From the NCBI GenBank assembly GCA_038114465.1, contig JAYNQW010000011.1, forward strand, positions 48,836-112,835: DNA of 64,000 bases, given 5' to 3'. A program made the translations under genes and the position numbers. This document shows, piece after piece, positions 35,323-42,605 of this stretch (its first letter is position 1; each line of letters starts with the position of its first letter). Source of the DNA: CALINB01 sp938045325. Its GTDB lineage: Bacteria > Pseudomonadota > Alphaproteobacteria > Rhodospirillales > CALINB01. A model generated the notes under the pieces. It made no database searches and had not been told where the DNA came from. It saw nothing but the letters and a program-made list of their open reading frames with translations.

Positions 35323-36648
35323 ATGGCATCGACAATGACAACTCCTGAGACTTTGAGCGAGCAATTCGGCCATGTGCGTGATCGGCTGCCGGGCGCGGAT
35401 GTGCCATGGTTATCCGCCATGCGCGAGGCAGGATTGGACCGGTTTGCCGCGCTGGGTTGGCCGAATACAAAAACGGAAGCCTGGAAATACACCAGCCTGC
35501 AAAACGTCCAAACAATACCTTTCGGTTTAGGCCGTTCGGCGGAACCGGCTTCGAAAGTTACTGTCGTGCCGTGCTTGTTCGACGGCGAAAAAGCCGGCCA
35601 CCGGTTGGTTTTAGTGAATGGCCATTTTAATAAAAATTTATCCGCGCTTCAGGGTTTGCCCAAAGGTGTCGTCGTTTCTTCTTTGGCCGGCATTTTAAAA
35701 ACCGAGCCCGGCATTGTTGAGCCTTATTTGGGTTCTATCGGTGCGCTGGATAGCCAGCCGCTGCTGGCCTTGAATACGGCATTTATGAACGATGGGTTTG
35801 TCATCAAGATTTCGAAAAACACCGTTTTAGATTCACCGCTTGAGATTGTTTTTATTGGCGGATTTGAAGATGACACCGTCATTCATAACATGCGTAATCT
35901 TATTATTATGGAGGAAAACAGCCAGGCAACCATTGTCGAGAATCATGTGGGCATGCCTTCAAGCGGATGCGTCGATAATGAGGTTTGTGAAATTCATGTC
36001 GATCAAGGTGCCCGTTTAAATCACTACAAACTTGAATCGGAAGGCGCTAATGCGACGCACCTCAACACGGCACATGTCGATGTCGCGCGGGATGCTACTT
36101 ATGAGGCCTTTTTGCTGACCATCGGCGGCATGTTGTCGCGGAATGAAAAAACCGTACGGTTGAAGGGTGAGGGGGCGCATTGTGCGATCAATGGCGCTTT
36201 CTTGTTACGCGGCAAACAACATTGCGACAATACTACGGTGATTGAGCATTTGGTGCCACGGACGACATCAAGGGAAGTATTTAAAGGCGCGCTGGATGGT
36301 GAATCCCGAGGCGTTTTTCAAGGGCGCATTGTCGTACATAAGGATGCGCAGCAGACCGACGGCCATCAAATGTGCAAAACGCTTTTACTGTCCGACAAGG
36401 CGGAGATCGATGCCAAGCCGGAACTCGAAATCTACGCCGATGACGTTAAATGCAGTCATGGAGCGACAGCGGGTCAAATCGACGAAACAGCACTTTTTTA
36501 CCTGCGCTCACGCGGCATCCCCGAAGTGGCGGCCCGGGAGCTGTTGATCGAGGCGTTCTTGGGCGAAGCGCTTGATGAAATCAGCGACGACTCTGTACGT
36601 CAACTGCTGCGCAATAAGGTCGGCCATTGGCTGGCCAGGGACATTTAG
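35323..36648 (+). CDS. sufD: Fe-S cluster assembly protein SufD
   Basis: The 441-residue paralogue of SufB forms the SufBC2D scaffold and helps iron entry. It has the N-terminal helical part (WKYTSLQNVQTIPF), a beta-helix core (EICEIHVDQGARLN-like region with HYKLESEGA), and the C-terminal family signature KCSHGATAGQIDETALFYL followed by SRGIPEVAARELLIEAF. The start is ATG 35323, 23 bases after sufC, and sufS begins ten bases after its stop. Confidence 0.95.
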   Translation: MASTMTTPETLSEQFGHVRDRLPGADVPWLSAMREAGLDRFAALGWPNTKTEAWKYTSLQNVQTIPFGLGRSAEPASKVTVVPCLFDGEKAGHRLVLVNGHFNKNLSALQGLPKGVVVSSLAGILKTEPGIVEPYLGSIGALDSQPLLALNTAFMNDGFVIKISKNTVLDSPLEIVFIGGFEDDTVIHNMRNLIIMEENSQATIVENHVGMPSSGCVDNEVCEIHVDQGARLNHYKLESEGANATHLNTAHVDVARDATYEAFLLTIGGMLSRNEKTVRLKGEGAHCAINGAFLLRGKQHCDNTTVIEHLVPRTTSREVFKGALDGESRGVFQGRIVVHKDAQQTDGHQMCKTLLLSDKAEIDAKPELEIYADDVKCSHGATAGQIDETALFYLRSRGIPEVAARELLIEAFLGEALDEISDDSVRQLLRNKVGHWLARDI

Positions 36649-36658
36649 GGAAACGGCC

Positions 36659-37927
36659 ATGAGCAAAACGACGAACGTTGTCCCGATTTCCGCTCAACAA
36701 GACGCGATCGAATTTGATGTCGAGCGGGTGCGTGCCGATTTTCCGATCTTGAGTCAGGAGGTTTATGGCAAACCGCTGGTCTACTTGGATAATGCCGCGA
36801 GCGCACAAAAACCGCGCGCGGTTATCGATGCGATGTCGCATGTTATGGAAACCGGCTATTCCAATGTCCACCGGGGCGTGCACCGCTTAAGTCAAGTCGC
36901 AACCGATGCGTTTGAGAAAGCCCGTAACACGACGGCCGCTTTTATTAATGCGCAATCAGATAACGAAATCATTTTTACCCGCGGTGCGACCGAAGCGATC
37001 AACCTCGTCGCGGCGACCTACGGGCGAAAAAATATCGGTGCAGGCGATGAGATTGTCGTTTCGCATATGGAGCACCATTCCAATATTGTGCCATGGCAGA
37101 TGTTGTGTGAAGAAACGGGTGCTGTGCTTAAAGTCGTGCCGATCGATGATGACGGTAACTTCTTGTTCGATGAATATGAAAAACTTGTTTCGGATAAAAC
37201 CAAACTTGTGGCCGTAACGCACGTCTCCAATGCACTTGGGTCTGTGGTGCCGGTCAAAGATGTGATCGACGTGGCGCATCGGTATGGTGCGGTCGTGCTC
37301 ATCGACGGCTGCCAAGCGGCCCCTCATATGGCTGTCGATGTACAAAATTTAGATGCCGATTTTTATGCCTTTTCCGGCCATAAAGTTTACGGCCCGACAG
37401 GTATCGGCGTGCTGTACGGCAAGGAAGATCTGCTCAATTCGATGCCGCCCTATCAAGGCGGCGGTGAAATGATTGCGTCCGTTAGTTTTGAAAAATCGAC
37501 TTATAAGAAGTCGCCGCACCGGTTCGAGGCGGGTACACCGGCCATTGTCGAGGCGATCGGGCTGGGGGCTGCGATTGATTACATCAATGGTGTAGGCCTC
37601 GATCATATTTCGAAGCATGAACAAGGGCTGTTGAAATACGCGACCGAACGGATGCGCGGTATCAATACAATTCGCCTCATCGGAACGGCAAACGATAAGG
37701 CCAGCATCGTTTCGTTTGTTTTGGAAGGCGTTCACGCCCATGATGTCGGCACAATTGTCGACCGGGCCGGGGTTGCCATCCGGGTTGGCCATCACTGTGC
37801 CGAACCGGTGATGCAGCGTTTCGGCGTTGCGGCGACGGCGCGGGCATCGTTCGGGTTTTATAATACACGTGCGGAGGTTGATAAGCTTGTCGAGTCTCTG
37901 CAGGAAGTTAAGGAGTTATTCGGTTGA
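36659..37927 (+). CDS. sufS: Cysteine desulfurase SufS (group II)
   Basis: The 422-residue PLP enzyme supplies persulfide to the SufU-like partner. Group II features are visible: YLDNAASAQKPRAVIDAMSH, RGATEAINLVAATYG, SHMEHHSNIVPWQ, the lysine loop FSGHKVYGPTGIGVLYG, and the catalytic cysteine in VAIRVGHHCAEPVMQRFGV. I start at ATG 36659, since the longer open frame overlaps sufD. Its TGA overlaps the TTG start of the next gene by four bases (TTGA), implying translational coupling. Confidence 0.95.
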   Translation: MSKTTNVVPISAQQDAIEFDVERVRADFPILSQEVYGKPLVYLDNAASAQKPRAVIDAMSHVMETGYSNVHRGVHRLSQVATDAFEKARNTTAAFINAQSDNEIIFTRGATEAINLVAATYGRKNIGAGDEIVVSHMEHHSNIVPWQMLCEETGAVLKVVPIDDDGNFLFDEYEKLVSDKTKLVAVTHVSNALGSVVPVKDVIDVAHRYGAVVLIDGCQAAPHMAVDVQNLDADFYAFSGHKVYGPTGIGVLYGKEDLLNSMPPYQGGGEMIASVSFEKSTYKKSPHRFEAGTPAIVEAIGLGAAIDYINGVGLDHISKHEQGLLKYATERMRGINTIRLIGTANDKASIVSFVLEGVHAHDVGTIVDRAGVAIRVGHHCAEPVMQRFGVAATARASFGFYNTRAEVDKLVESLQEVKELFG

Positions 37928-38397
37928 TCGCTGACGATTTAAGGGATTTATATCAGGAAGTAATTTTGGATCACGGCAAGAACCCGCGGAATTTCCGTCA
38001 TCCGGAAAATTCGAACCGCCATGCCATGGGCAATAACCCAATGTGTGGTGACCGCCTCAAGATTTTTTTGACCGTCGATGATAACGGTCAAATTCAAGAT
38101 GCCGCGTTTGAGGGTGCGGGGTGCGCGATTTCCGTCGCGTCGGCTTCATTGATGACGCAAATTTTGAAAGGCAAAACAAAAAAGCAAGCCGAGAAATTGT
38201 TTGAAAGTTTTCATGCCATGTGCACCGAAGACGAGCACGATCATGTTGAGGCTGATGGCGTCGATCCGGACGATATCGAACGGTTGCAGGTTTTATCGGG
38301 CGTGAAAGAATTTCCCGTTCGTGTCAAATGCGCGACACTGGCATGGCACACCATGCAAGCCGCTATGAACGGCGAACAGGAAATTTCGACGGAATGA
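37924..38397 (+). CDS. sufU: SufU/IscU-like Fe-S assembly protein
   Basis: The 157-residue zinc-dependent sulfurtransferase or scaffold accepts persulfide from SufS. Conserved residues appear in NPMCGDRLKIF, EGAGCAISVASASLM and VRVKCATLAWHTM, giving the three cysteines and the Asp of the family. It begins with TTG 37924 inside the last codons of sufS. The insertion after the second cysteine distinguishes SufU from IscU, and the acidic stretch EDEHDHVEADGVDPDD lies there. sufT follows eight bases later. Confidence 0.93.
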   Translation: MIADDLRDLYQEVILDHGKNPRNFRHPENSNRHAMGNNPMCGDRLKIFLTVDDNGQIQDAAFEGAGCAISVASASLMTQILKGKTKKQAEKLFESFHAMCTEDEHDHVEADGVDPDDIERLQVLSGVKEFPVRVKCATLAWHTMQAAMNGEQEISTE

Positions 38398-38404
38398 GGT
38401 TGAC

Positions 38405-38818
38405 GTGATGCATCCACAAGACAATGGTTCCACTATTGGCGGTTTGCCGTTTAGTCCCGTCGAAGCGGGCCAAGAGGTTGTCGCTAAAAAAGGTGAACCT
38501 TTGGCAGAAGGTAAGGCAGCGGCGTCGCCTGAAGCGGTCGTTGAGGCTTTGCGCACGGTTTATGATCCGGAAATTCCGGTTAATATTTACGATCTCGGGC
38601 TGATTTACGAGTGCGATATCAAGGATAACGGTGATGTTTCGGTCAAGATGACGGTCACCGCGCCGGCTTGTCCCGTGGCCGGGGAACTGCCGGGGCAGGT
38701 GGCCGATGCCGTCGCGACACTCGATAATACCGGTGAAGTGGATGTGACGCTGGTTTGGGATCCGCCGTGGACGCCGGATATGATGACCGAGGATGCCCGC
38801 CTTGCGCTTGGTATGTAA
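38405..38818 (+). CDS. sufT: SufT-family Fe-S maturation protein (DUF59/MIP18)
   Basis: The 137-residue protein has a flexible N-terminus and a DUF59 domain: VYDPEIPVNIYDLGLIYECD, then the conserved cysteine in VTAPACPVAGELPGQV and DVTLVWDPPWTPDMM. SufT helps insertion of clusters into client proteins in several bacteria. It sits between sufU and sufA, as in many alphaproteobacterial suf operons. Confidence 0.92.
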   Translation: MMHPQDNGSTIGGLPFSPVEAGQEVVAKKGEPLAEGKAAASPEAVVEALRTVYDPEIPVNIYDLGLIYECDIKDNGDVSVKMTVTAPACPVAGELPGQVADAVATLDNTGEVDVTLVWDPPWTPDMMTEDARLALGM

Positions 38819-38862
38819 GCGTACAATATCTAAGGAAGATAAGCACAGGAGCGACGATAACA

Positions 38863-39198
38863 ATGACACCACAATTGCTGACGATTACCGATAAAGCCGT
38901 CGAGCGCGTTAAAGCGTTGATGGCGAAAAGTGAGTCGCCGGTTCAAGGGTTGCGTGTCGGCATTACGACGCGGGGCTGTAACGGTATGAGCTACACCGTC
39001 GATTATGTTGAAGAAAAATTGCCCGGAGACGAAGTCATTGAAGATAAGGGTGTGAAAATTTTCGTCGATCCGATGGCGACGATGTATATTGCCGGCAGTG
39101 AAATGGATTATGTCGAAGATAAATTCCAGACGGGGTTTACGTTTAAGAACCCCAACGCCAAGAGTTGGTGTGGCTGCGGCGAAAGTTTCAGCATTTAG
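38863..39198 (+). CDS. sufA: A-type Fe-S carrier protein (SufA/IscA family)
   Basis: The 111-residue carrier receives clusters from the scaffold and delivers them to apoproteins. The three cluster-ligand cysteines are in TTRGCNGMSYTVDY and SWCGCGESFSI at the C-terminus. I use ATG 38863; the open frame continues upstream through the end of sufT, but MTPQLLTITDKAVERVKALM is the normal N-terminus. Confidence 0.93.
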   Translation: MTPQLLTITDKAVERVKALMAKSESPVQGLRVGITTRGCNGMSYTVDYVEEKLPGDEVIEDKGVKIFVDPMATMYIAGSEMDYVEDKFQTGFTFKNPNAKSWCGCGESFSI

Positions 39199-39215
39199 CT
39201 TTGTGACAAACGGCG

Positions 39216-40382
39216 ATGGATAAGGCAAAACCGGTTTATCTTGATTATCAGGCGACGACGCCGGCGGACCCCCGCGTCGTCGAGGCCATGATGCCGTATT
39301 TTCACGATCAATTCGGCAACCCCCATTCACGTGGCCACAGTTTTGGCTGGCGGGCCGAAGAAGCCGTTGAGCGCGCGCGTGAGCAGATCGCGGCCCTCAT
39401 TGGAGCCGAAGCGCGTGAAATCGTTTTTACCTCGGGTGCTACGGAAGCGAATAATCTCGCCATTAAAGGGGCGGCGCGTTTTTACGGGCAAAAGAAAAAT
39501 CATGTGATCACCGCCGTGACGGAACACAAATGCGTTCTTGAGTCGTGCGCCCAACTCGAGCGCGAAGGCTTTCAGGTGACCTATTTGCCGGTACAGTCAA
39601 ACGGCTTGCTCGATCTTGAGGCCTTGAAGGCGGCGATTAAGGAAAATACGTGTCTGGTCTCGGTCATGGCCGTTAATAACGAGATCGGTGTCATCCAGCC
39701 GGTGGCGGAAATTGGCGCTGTGTGCCGGGCGGCCGGCGTCTTTTTTCATACCGATGCGGCTCAAGCGGCAGGAAAAATTCCGCTGGATGTCGCGGCCATG
39801 AATATCGATTTAATGAGCATATCGGGGCATAAGTTTTACGGCCCCATGGGTGTCGGTGTGTTGTATGTCCGCCGTCGCCCGCGTGTGCGCCTGGTCCCGT
39901 TGTTCGATGGCGGCGGGCAGGAACGGGGGTTTCGGTCCGGTACTCTGCCGTTGCCTTTGTGCGTCGGCCTCGGCAAAGCGGCGGCATTGGCGCAAGCTGA
40001 AATGGCCGAAGAGGGCGAGCGACTCACGATACTACGTAACCGGTTGTTAAAGGGCCTGCGTGAACGCATTCCTGAGGCGGCATTAAACGGAGATCCCGAT
40101 ACTCGCATTCCCGGCAATATCAATATGAGCTTTGCCGGCATCGACGGTGAGGCGCTGCTGGCCGGTTTGAAAAACATTGCCGTGTCTTCGGGGTCGGCCT
40201 GCACGTCGGCTTCCATCGAGCCGTCTTATGTATTGAAGGCACTCGGACTCGATGACGCTTTGGCGCGGTCCAGCTTGCGCATCGGTCTCGGCCGGTTTAC
40301 CACGGAAACGGAAATCGACTTCGCTATCGGCGAGATCGAAAAACAAGTCGAAGCCCTGCGCCAAGCGCCGGCCGCCGAATAG
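39216..40382 (+). CDS. Cysteine desulfurase, IscS-like (third of the cluster)
   Basis: The 388-residue PLP enzyme is of the IscS group: YLDYQATTPADPRVVEAMMP, SGATEANNLAIKGAARFYG, TEHKCVLESCAQLE, FHTDAAQAAGKIPLDV, the lysine loop ISGHKFYGPMGVGVLYVR, and the catalytic cysteine loop VSSGSACTSASIEPSYVLK. It starts 17 bases after sufA and precedes a ferredoxin gene, an arrangement recalling isc operons. Besides Fe-S assembly it may supply sulfur for tRNA thiolation (mnmA is at 49713), but that is inference. Confidence 0.93.
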   Translation: MDKAKPVYLDYQATTPADPRVVEAMMPYFHDQFGNPHSRGHSFGWRAEEAVERAREQIAALIGAEAREIVFTSGATEANNLAIKGAARFYGQKKNHVITAVTEHKCVLESCAQLEREGFQVTYLPVQSNGLLDLEALKAAIKENTCLVSVMAVNNEIGVIQPVAEIGAVCRAAGVFFHTDAAQAAGKIPLDVAAMNIDLMSISGHKFYGPMGVGVLYVRRRPRVRLVPLFDGGGQERGFRSGTLPLPLCVGLGKAAALAQAEMAEEGERLTILRNRLLKGLRERIPEAALNGDPDTRIPGNINMSFAGIDGEALLAGLKNIAVSSGSACTSASIEPSYVLKALGLDDALARSSLRIGLGRFTTETEIDFAIGEIEKQVEALRQAPAAE

Positions 40383-40400
40383 TACCGCCGGGTTATCTCT

Positions 40401-40742
40401 ATGTCCGATTCCCCAAAAATGACGTTTATCGAGCCGAACGGCACGCGCCGGGAAGTTAAAGCCCCGCTTGGCCATTCCGTGTTGGAAATCGCGTTCGATA
40501 ACGATATCGATATCGAAGGGGCCTGCGAGGGCTCCATGGCATGCTCGACGTGCCATGTCATCGTCGATGCGGATTGGTATGAAAAACTGCCACCGGCCAG
40601 CGAAGAGGAAAACGATATGCTGGACCTCGCGCTGGGCCTCACGGGCACATCCCGGCTCGGCTGTCAGATCGACATAACGGAAGAATTAGACGGTCTGGTC
40701 GTGACATTGCCGCAGGATACCCATAACTGGCAAAGCGGCTAA
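40401..40742 (+). CDS. [2Fe-2S] ferredoxin (ISC/adrenodoxin type)
   Basis: The 113-residue ferredoxin has the cluster-ligand pattern EGACEGSMACSTCHVIV plus a fourth cysteine in TSRLGCQIDI, the spacing of adrenodoxin-type proteins that donate electrons to Fe-S assembly. It is the last gene of the cluster, 18 bases after the IscS-like gene. Its end overlaps the convergent small gene by four bases. Confidence 0.93.
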   Translation: MSDSPKMTFIEPNGTRREVKAPLGHSVLEIAFDNDIDIEGACEGSMACSTCHVIVDADWYEKLPPASEEENDMLDLALGLTGTSRLGCQIDITEELDGLVVTLPQDTHNWQSG

Positions 40743-40963
40743 TGGTCCTCAGCGCCTGAGGCAGGCGTGTATTTAAGATCCTGAATTTGAATGCTGGGCT
40801 GGGCGGTTAGGTTTTGATCCCATGATAAGTTTGTATGGATAAACTCTTCGATTAAAACCCATACTGAAATCAAGGTGACGACCCAAATCGGCAGTATTAT
40901 TAACCACAGCCGATTCCACTTTCGCCAAAATATTTTTTCGTTCTCGTTGTGTTTGTTTTTCAT
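40739..40963 (-). CDS. Small single-pass membrane protein, unrecognised
   Basis: The 74-residue frame has a charged N-terminus, one membrane helix (RLWLIILPIWVVTLISVWVL) and a polar C-terminus. There is only a weak GAG motif before the ATG. It is convergent with the ferredoxin gene and lies 68 bases beyond the exported-protein gene on the same strand. I do not recognise it, and it may not be expressed. Confidence 0.4.
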   Translation of the reverse strand: MKNKHNENEKIFWRKWNRLWLIILPIWVVTLISVWVLIEEFIHTNLSWDQNLTAQPSIQIQDLKYTPASGAEDH

Positions 40964-41031
40964 TGAACTCGTACTTTGTTATTGGCATGGACATGATCCA
41001 GTAATGAGTCCTGAAAGCGGCTTTTTTTATT

Positions 41032-41487
41032 TCATTTTTTGGGACAGGGTGTTTTTCCCGTCAATTTTTTTTCGGCTCGATAGTCATTAAGGTCGTGAAC
41101 ATTAAAAGCGAGAACCCCCGTGATTGTATGTTTTGGTGTTACATGTGCGGCGGCTTGGCTCAATGCTGCCGTAAGCGCTAATTCGCGGTTTTCAACGGCT
41201 AACTTTTCAAACATAGGAGTGTTGAGTGCCATAAACAGGGCCTCGCGGACCCGGGGCATATAATGGCAGGCCGTCATGAGATCTTTTTTTGTCCGGACTC
41301 GAAGATAAGGCCGGATGATTTTTTCACTCTTATCAATATTTAAATGGTTGGTCACTTGAATTGCCGGAACAGCAATGTGCAGGGGTGCTTTTTGTGTTGA
41401 TGCAGCAAAGGCCGGAAGCGTTGTAACCAACATGCTGGATACAATAAGAAGGGTAGCAGAACTGAGAATTTTTTGAATCATTTGCAT
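41032..41487 (-). CDS. Exported protein of unknown function, weakly FliL-like
   Basis: The 151-residue protein starts MQMIQKILSSATLLIVSSML and has a clear signal peptide with cleavage near LPAFAAS. The mature part contains IRPYLRVRTKKDLMTACHYM, PRVREALFMALNTPMFEKLA and ITGVLAFNVHDL. The order of a strand, PRVREAL and a terminal strand recalls a FliL periplasmic domain, but the resemblance is weak. It begins 22 bases after the repeat-peptide gene and is likely co-transcribed with it. Confidence 0.6.
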   Translation of the reverse strand: MQMIQKILSSATLLIVSSMLVTTLPAFAASTQKAPLHIAVPAIQVTNHLNIDKSEKIIRPYLRVRTKKDLMTACHYMPRVREALFMALNTPMFEKLAVENRELALTAALSQAAAHVTPKHTITGVLAFNVHDLNDYRAEKKLTGKTPCPKK

Positions 41488-41509
41488 TTTCCGTCCATTA
41501 GAAGTGTTC

Positions 41510-41761
41510 TTAAGCGTCGCCAAAAAACCAGCTTTCATCGGCACCACCCGATGTGATGTGATGGCTGGGGCCTGAGGAGGAAGATTCATTCGCGGTGCTG
41601 ACGTCAGCATTAAACAGCCAACTCTCACCGACGCCACCGGATGAAATATTATCGCTGGGGCCGCAAGAAACCATGTGCTTGTCGCCTTCACGGCCGTAGT
41701 ACCAGCCCTCGGTATTTTCCAACTCGATTGCGGTGAATTCCGTTTCGTGAATATCAGCCAT
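41510..41761 (-). CDS. Small repeat peptide with three E-[SG]-W-x-[YF] motifs
   Basis: The 83-residue product has no signal peptide and no family I recognise. Residues 18-22 are EGWYY, 46-50 ESWLF and 76-80 ESWFF. The segments 34-53 and 64-83 are clear duplicates with a 30-residue period, sharing GPS, an Ile, SGG and ESW. ATG 41761 has GGAG nine bases upstream and gives MADIHETEFTAIELENTEGW; a longer frame from 41803 lacks such support. The leader-plus-repeated-core layout resembles some ribosomally made, modified peptide precursors, but no maturation enzyme is visible nearby. The following exported-protein gene is 22 bases away. Confidence 0.65.
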   Translation of the reverse strand: MADIHETEFTAIELENTEGWYYGREGDKHMVSCGPSDNISSGGVGESWLFNADVSTANESSSSGPSHHITSGGADESWFFGDA

Positions 41762-41882
41762 TTCGATGTCTCCGTTCTCTCTGCGCGCCTGTTGAAGCGG
41801 CAATATTGATTATTCTTATAAAGAGAGCGGGGAAGCGGCTGTATCGGGGAAACCGGTAAAAAGCCTAGGAATTTAAGAAATT

Positions 41883-41904
41883 AACCTAGGGAATACCCTA
41901 GGTT
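41883..41904. promoter_or_regulatory. 22-base palindrome between the FixJ-type regulator and peptide genes
   Basis: AACCTAGGG-AATA-CCCTAGGTT has perfect nine-base arms. A third CCTAGG lies at 41864-41869. The site is 75 bases after the response-regulator stop and about 120 bases before the repeat-peptide start. It may be an operator for the small genes or a stem ending the regulator transcript; no strong T-run follows on the minus strand, which favours a DNA-binding site. Confidence 0.45.
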
Positions 41905-41978
41905 TTCAGGGCATATTTAAGGCTCGGGCCTTCATATGGCTTGCGGCCGTACCGGGTATAAGGGGGGTAGAGATGTCT

Positions 41979-42605
41979 TTAAGCGACTCTTGCAAGCACG
42001 GATTTTTTGACGAGATCGGCGAGTGAGCGGGCCTCAAGTTTCTCCATGATGCGGGCCCGGTGAAACTCGACTGTTTTTTCACTGATACCAAGGTTGCCCG
42101 CAATCCGTTTGTTGGGTTCGCCATCGACGATCTGATCAAGGACTTCGCGCTCGCGTTTGGTGAGTTTGCTCAATAACTCTGATTGTTTCGAGGATTGTCC
42201 ATGGGTTTCAAATGCCTCGATACTGGTCCGAACGGCTTTTTGCACGGTTTCGAGCATGGATTGCTGTTTGTAGGGCTTTTGAATGAAATCGAACGCGCCG
42301 TCCTTCATCGCATCGACGGCCATATCCAACTCACCGTGGCCAGTAACGATGATGACCGGAATATCAGGCGCTTTTTCATGTAACTGCTTTTGTAATTCGA
42401 GGCCGCTCATCATCGGCATACGCACATCGGCGATAACGCATCCCGGTTTTGTTGAGTCAAAGGAAGCCAAAAACTTTTCAGCAGATTCAAATGTCGTTAC
42501 CGTCAATTGAACGGACGAAACAAGCCATTCAAGTGATTCGCGAACGACTTGGTCGTCATCAATGACATAGATGTTCGCTTCAACATTTTCTTTGCTATGC
42601 GGCAC
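41979..42605 (-). CDS. FixJ-family response regulator
   Basis: The 208-residue protein has an intact receiver domain: IYVIDDDQVVRESLEW, phosphoacceptor Asp in CVIADVRMPMMSGLEL, VIIVTGHGELDMAVDAM and the lysine in DFIQKPYKQQ. It also has a LuxR-type DNA-binding domain (LTKREREVLDQIVDGEPNKR and GISEKTVEFHRARIMEKL). It is the FixJ/TodT/NodW type. It overlaps the 3' end of the histidine kinase by about eleven bases, so the two were one operon. The kinase is broken, so this regulator may be orphaned, driven by another kinase or by the residual kinase core. Confidence 0.93.
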   Translation of the reverse strand: MPHSKENVEANIYVIDDDQVVRESLEWLVSSVQLTVTTFESAEKFLASFDSTKPGCVIADVRMPMMSGLELQKQLHEKAPDIPVIIVTGHGELDMAVDAMKDGAFDFIQKPYKQQSMLETVQKAVRTSIEAFETHGQSSKQSELLSKLTKREREVLDQIVDGEPNKRIAGNLGISEKTVEFHRARIMEKLEARSLADLVKKSVLARVA

